Origin: Lachnospiraceae bacterium
GTDB lineage: Bacteria; Bacillota; Clostridia; Lachnospirales; Lachnospiraceae
Assembly (NCBI GenBank): GCA_900768755.1
Contig: CAAGDV010000003.1
Location: 1 to 7,982, forward strand
Length of the DNA: 7,982 bases
Direction: 5' to 3'
Position numbers and translations under genes: made by a program. The stretch's first letter is position 1; the number at the start of each line of letters is the position of its first letter. This document shows, piece after piece, positions 4,557 through 7,982 of the stretch. Under the pieces are notes generated by a model. That model saw only the letters and a program-made list of their open reading frames with translations. It was not told the DNA's origin and searched no databases.

Positions 4557-7500
4557 CATATTCAAGCGCGCTTCCTCCGGTCTGAGTCCAGTCTGAAATA
4601 TCATCTGCAGTCCACGGATTGTACCACGTTGTGTTCTTTTCATACAGTGTTGTTGTCGCGCCGTATGCAGGTATTTCCTCAAAGTAGGAGACATTTTCAA
4701 TCTTCGGTGCATTCGTAATTGTGCCGCTGCCGTCTACGGTTGTGCAAACCTTAATCTTTTCAAGACTAAGACCTCCGAGGTCAAATGTCTTTGTGTACTG
4801 CGCCTTAACAGGTTCCCAGCTTTTGTCCGTGCCTGTAAGGGTGGCTGTGGCGCTGTTGTTATCGTAGTCAAATTCTATGTCAACTATCCAGTATTTTGAG
4901 CTGCCCTGAACTTCACCGAGTGAGTCAATTACAGGTGACCATTCTGTCTGGAATGAGGCTGCCACATTGTTGCCGACCTTACTCATAAGAGTGCCTGCCG
5001 AGGTCTTGAAATCCTGCGAGAGTGTTAGAATATTTTTGTCGTCCTCGCCTGTGAGCTGAACATAGAAGCTGTATTCATGTCCGTCCCAGTTCCAGTTAGT
5101 GCCGTCAAGCTTCTGACCGCCTGTTGCATAGCGGAAGCTGAGTACAGCCTTGTTCTCTGTAAGCTTTGTGAAGCTCCTGTGCATTTCACCGCCTACGGAA
5201 GCTCCCGTCTGCGTTAGTGTTCCGCTTGACGGCGTAGCGTTTGAAAGCACTGTTTCGGTGTCCGTGTTTGTTGTTGTAAAGCTTTCTGTTCCCGTGCGGT
5301 CGTTTCTTATGAGCGGTGTCACGTTTACAACACAGGTTTTGCTGTAGCCGCCCTCATTTGTCGTGGCTGTGACAAGAGCCGCACCTGCCGTGTTGCCTGT
5401 AACATTACCCTCGTTATCAACCGACGCAACAGCCGGATTTGATGATGACCAGATTATCTTCCGATCCGATGCGTTTGACGGCAGAATTTCAGCCGTAAGC
5501 GGTTTTGAGCATGCTACGCCCACGCTCATTTTTTCCGGAAGAGTAATGCCTGTTACCGGAGTTGACCATACCTCGACTTCGCATGATGCCTTGTATCCGC
5601 CGTCCTTTGTTTCTGCCGTAATTGTTGCGGTACCCGTATTGATTGCAGTTATGGTACCGCCTGCAACTGCTGCAACACTTTCATCTGATGATGTCCAGAT
5701 AATACCCTTCTTTGTCGCGTCTGACGGCTGAACACTCGCCTGTATTGACGCGGTCTGCCCCTTTTCAACTCTTATTGAGGTTGCCGAGAGTGAAACACCC
5801 GTAACAGCAATCCTGTTAAGCTCATATATCACACTTGTAAAAAGCGTTGCCGGAGCAAGGTAGTTAAGGGTTGTGTCGCCGTCCTTTGCAAGAGCCGCTT
5901 TACCGATATAGTAGCTTGTGTGCGGCGGCTGGTTGTATGCCACATTCTGCCATGCTATGGCGCAGCGGTACTGCGCGTCATGCATAAGCGTTGTAAGACG
6001 ATATTCTGTCGGGAGAGTTGATGTGAATATTCTCAGATACGGTGTTTCTGTCTGTCCCTTGCCGCCTGCGAGAATGATTTCCTCACGCCAGTCACCCCAT
6101 ATATCGGCTGTGAGTGCGGGCGAGCGCTTTGTTGAGTTGTTTGAAGCACCCGAAATATAACCGTTTCCGTCCTCATAGAAACGCTTTGTATAGCCTGTTG
6201 ACGCGTCAAACTTTGCAAGCTGGTTATCATCTAATAGCTCTCGTCCGAGGTCACCGTCCCAGTACACCGTAAAGTTTGTCATGCTTCTTGACGATGTAGC
6301 CGGATGCGGAATTTCGTTACCGCTTGAGTCCTTAAGGTCTGTACCTGTTAAATCATGTATGCCCGAGTGGGATGCGCACCAGGCAAGTGCCATAGCGTTA
6401 GGATGTGTTGACGCGTATTCATCGTCTATGTTATCCATAAGACCGCGGCCGTTATCGGCTGTGGAGGTCTTTGTTCCGAAAAGCTCCCTGCCTGAGTCCG
6501 CAACTCTGAAGCTGTCCGAGCGTGTCTTGTATTTATCCTCCTTAACAGAGAACACCTCCTGCTTGCCGTCATTGTTGAAGTCGCTCAGGTGCATTGCGTC
6601 GCCGTGACCGAGATTTGTATCGCCCAAAACCGTTTTGCCGTCATGGTCAAGAGAAGCCGAGCCGTAGACGATTTCATCGCAGCCGTCGTTATCAATATCA
6701 CCGATTGAAAGGTTGTGGTTGCCGTCAGAGTAAAGTCCGGACGAGCCGCTGTTGTATTCCCACTGCTGTGTGAGTGATTCTCCGTCCCATGAGTATGCCC
6801 TTATAACGGCTCTTGCATAGTAGCCGCGGCACTCGATAAGGCTTGGGTGAACACCGTCAAGGTATGCTACGCCCGCAAGGTAACGCTGTGAACGGTTATA
6901 GCTTGAGTCGCCCCAGTAGCTTGATGAGGTGAGAGGAATTGCCGCTGTTGTACAGAGCGCCTTGCCTGTTTCACCGTCAAAGATTGTATAGAATTCATCT
7001 CCTGTATTCTTACCCTTTGACTTGCCGCTTGTGCCTACGGTTGACGCTTCGTTTTGAGCGTCGGTTATATTTCTTATAGCCGATGTATCGCCCGCTTTTG
7101 TAACGTAATTGCCCTGTCCGTCCTTTGAGCCGCGGGCTGTGACGCATGCGATTTCCGATTTGCCGTCGCCGTCAAAGTCGTATACGATAAACTGCGTGTA
7201 GTGCGGACCTGCGGTTATGTTCTGACCAAGGTCAATTCTCCACATATATCCGCCGTTGTTCGGGTCAATCTGATAACCGTCAAGATATACGCGTCCCGTA
7301 AAGTCTGCTCCGGCTGAGTCCTTTGAGTCCTCCGGATTCCATTTTACAACGATTTCGTAATCTCCGTCACCGTCGAGATCGCCGACCGAGGCATCGTTCT
7401 GACCGCCTTCGGTATGTGTGTCATCCACATAATAGTACGATGTCTTTCCGTCGCCCATTCTTGCAACCGGCGCCGGACGCTGCAGCGGAATGTCTATGTA

Positions 7501-7966
7501 TGAAAATGCGTTTGCAAGACTTGTTCCGTTGCTGACATAGCTTCCTCTTGCCTGACGGAAGGTTCCCGATGGCTTTGCTGCCTTTTCGGCGGCAACCTCG
7601 GCTGCTGTTGAGCCTGACGGAACAACCTTATACCAGCTTGACGCCGTGCCTGCGGTATCGGTATAGCATGTAGCGTCATGCGCGCCGGTTGTCTTGATCT
7701 TTGTATAGCTTCCGTTCTCCGATGCGGCTCTGTAAATATCAAATGCCTGATCCGTAAGGCTCTCCGTGCCTAAAAGCCTCCAGCTAAGATAAACACCCTT
7801 ACCAACACCGTTGGAGCCGTTATCGTCAATCACAGTGGCGAAAAGGCCGCGATCAAGCTCCTCCATGAGCCTTTTGGTTTCGTGCCATTGCGGTGTACCG
7901 GTATTGTTTGCACTCCAGTTCTCAACACCGCTTGCCGCGCTTACGCTAACCGGTGTTAAATCCGTT
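4550..7966 (-). CDS. PL11 rhamnogalacturonan lyase with two Big_2 domains (both ends missing)
   Basis: This is a secreted-type pectinase fragment of about 1139 residues; PL11 enzymes split rhamnogalacturonan I by beta-elimination. Numbering from the ATG at 7866, MEELDRGLFA and GVYLSWRLLGTE start the PL11 domain (about 1-655). Acidic Ca-binding repeats include GDLDGDGDYEIV (162), YDFDGDGKSEIA (229), GDIDNDGCDEIV (389) and SDFNNDGKQEVF (428). ADIWGDWREEII (587) and YNQPPHTSYYIG (644-655) close the domain. Two Big_2 immunoglobulin-like domains follow (687-767 and 770-849), then a beta-rich region to 1064 and the start of another segment. The frame stays open upstream of 7866 for about 33 residues to the adapter boundary, so that ATG is internal and the signal peptide is missing. 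The C-terminus is lost at the junction. The frame runs on to a stop at 4333, but those roughly 70 residues are antisense to yesL and not real. Confidence 0.85.
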
Positions 7967-7982
7967 AGATCGGAAGAGCGTC
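7967..7982. other. Illumina TruSeq adapter remnant
   Basis: The last 16 bases, AGATCGGAAGAGCGTC, equal the start of the standard Illumina TruSeq adapter read-through; the reverse complement GACGCTCTTCCGATCT is the 3' end of the universal adapter. An exact 16-base match at the very end of a contig is not expected by chance, so this is not genomic sequence. Confidence 0.96.

Noticed and set aside
4346..7966. A pectin locus linking yesL with a yesW/yesX-type rhamnogalacturonan lyase, as in Bacillus subtilis
   Set aside because: The two genes are on opposite strands and both are cut at the same point, and the left neighbours are mannoside genes. The pairing is most likely a coincidence created by the chimeric join.
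1..7982. CRISPR array, tRNA, rRNA, insertion sequence or phage genes
   Set aside because: I saw no regularly spaced direct repeats, no tRNA cloverleaf or rRNA segment, and no transposase, integrase or phage-type protein in any frame.

Overview
The window looks like two unrelated pieces of gut-type Firmicutes (Clostridia) DNA joined head to head, with sequencing-adapter sequence at the right end. The left piece (1 to about 4549) resembles Lachnospiraceae in protein content and in its purine-rich ribosome binding sites. The right piece (about 4550 to 7966) carries one very large secreted-enzyme gene on the minus strand. It has somewhat higher GC and different codon habits, in the style of Ruminococcus/Oscillospiraceae pectin degraders. 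Taxonomy is inferred from protein style only.

Left piece, all genes on the plus strand: (1) a 22-residue C-terminal tail of an upstream gene, possibly a GH130 subfamily 1 mannosylglucose phosphorylase; (2) a complete GH130 beta-mannoside phosphorylase; (3) a 247-base gap that can fold into several hairpins; (4) manA, a type I zinc-dependent mannose-6-phosphate isomerase; (5) an unusual 651-residue cytoplasmic protein with a LacI/GalR-type sugar-binding domain, a GAF-like middle region and a GGDEF diguanylate cyclase domain, but no DNA-binding or membrane domain; (6) the first 68 or so residues of a YesL/DUF624 membrane protein. Together they suggest phosphorolytic use of beta-mannan oligosaccharides: GH130 releases mannose 1-phosphate, a mutase not seen here would give mannose 6-phosphate, and ManA makes fructose 6-phosphate. 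The LacI-GGDEF protein could turn sugar availability into a cyclic-di-GMP signal.

Right piece: a single open frame on the minus strand encodes a PL11 rhamnogalacturonan lyase with Ca-binding DxDxDG-type repeats, two Big_2 immunoglobulin-like domains and a further C-terminal beta-rich region. It lacks its true N-terminus because the contig ends, and its true C-terminus because of the junction.

The yesL reading frame and the lyase reading frame are both cut at the same few bases near 4550, in opposite orientation, and neither gene ends properly. The last 16 bases (7967-7982) are identical to an Illumina TruSeq adapter. I therefore treat the join as a probable assembly or library chimera and would not infer any functional link between the two halves. 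The most interesting real biology is the soluble LacI-type/GGDEF sensor and the structured leader before manA.
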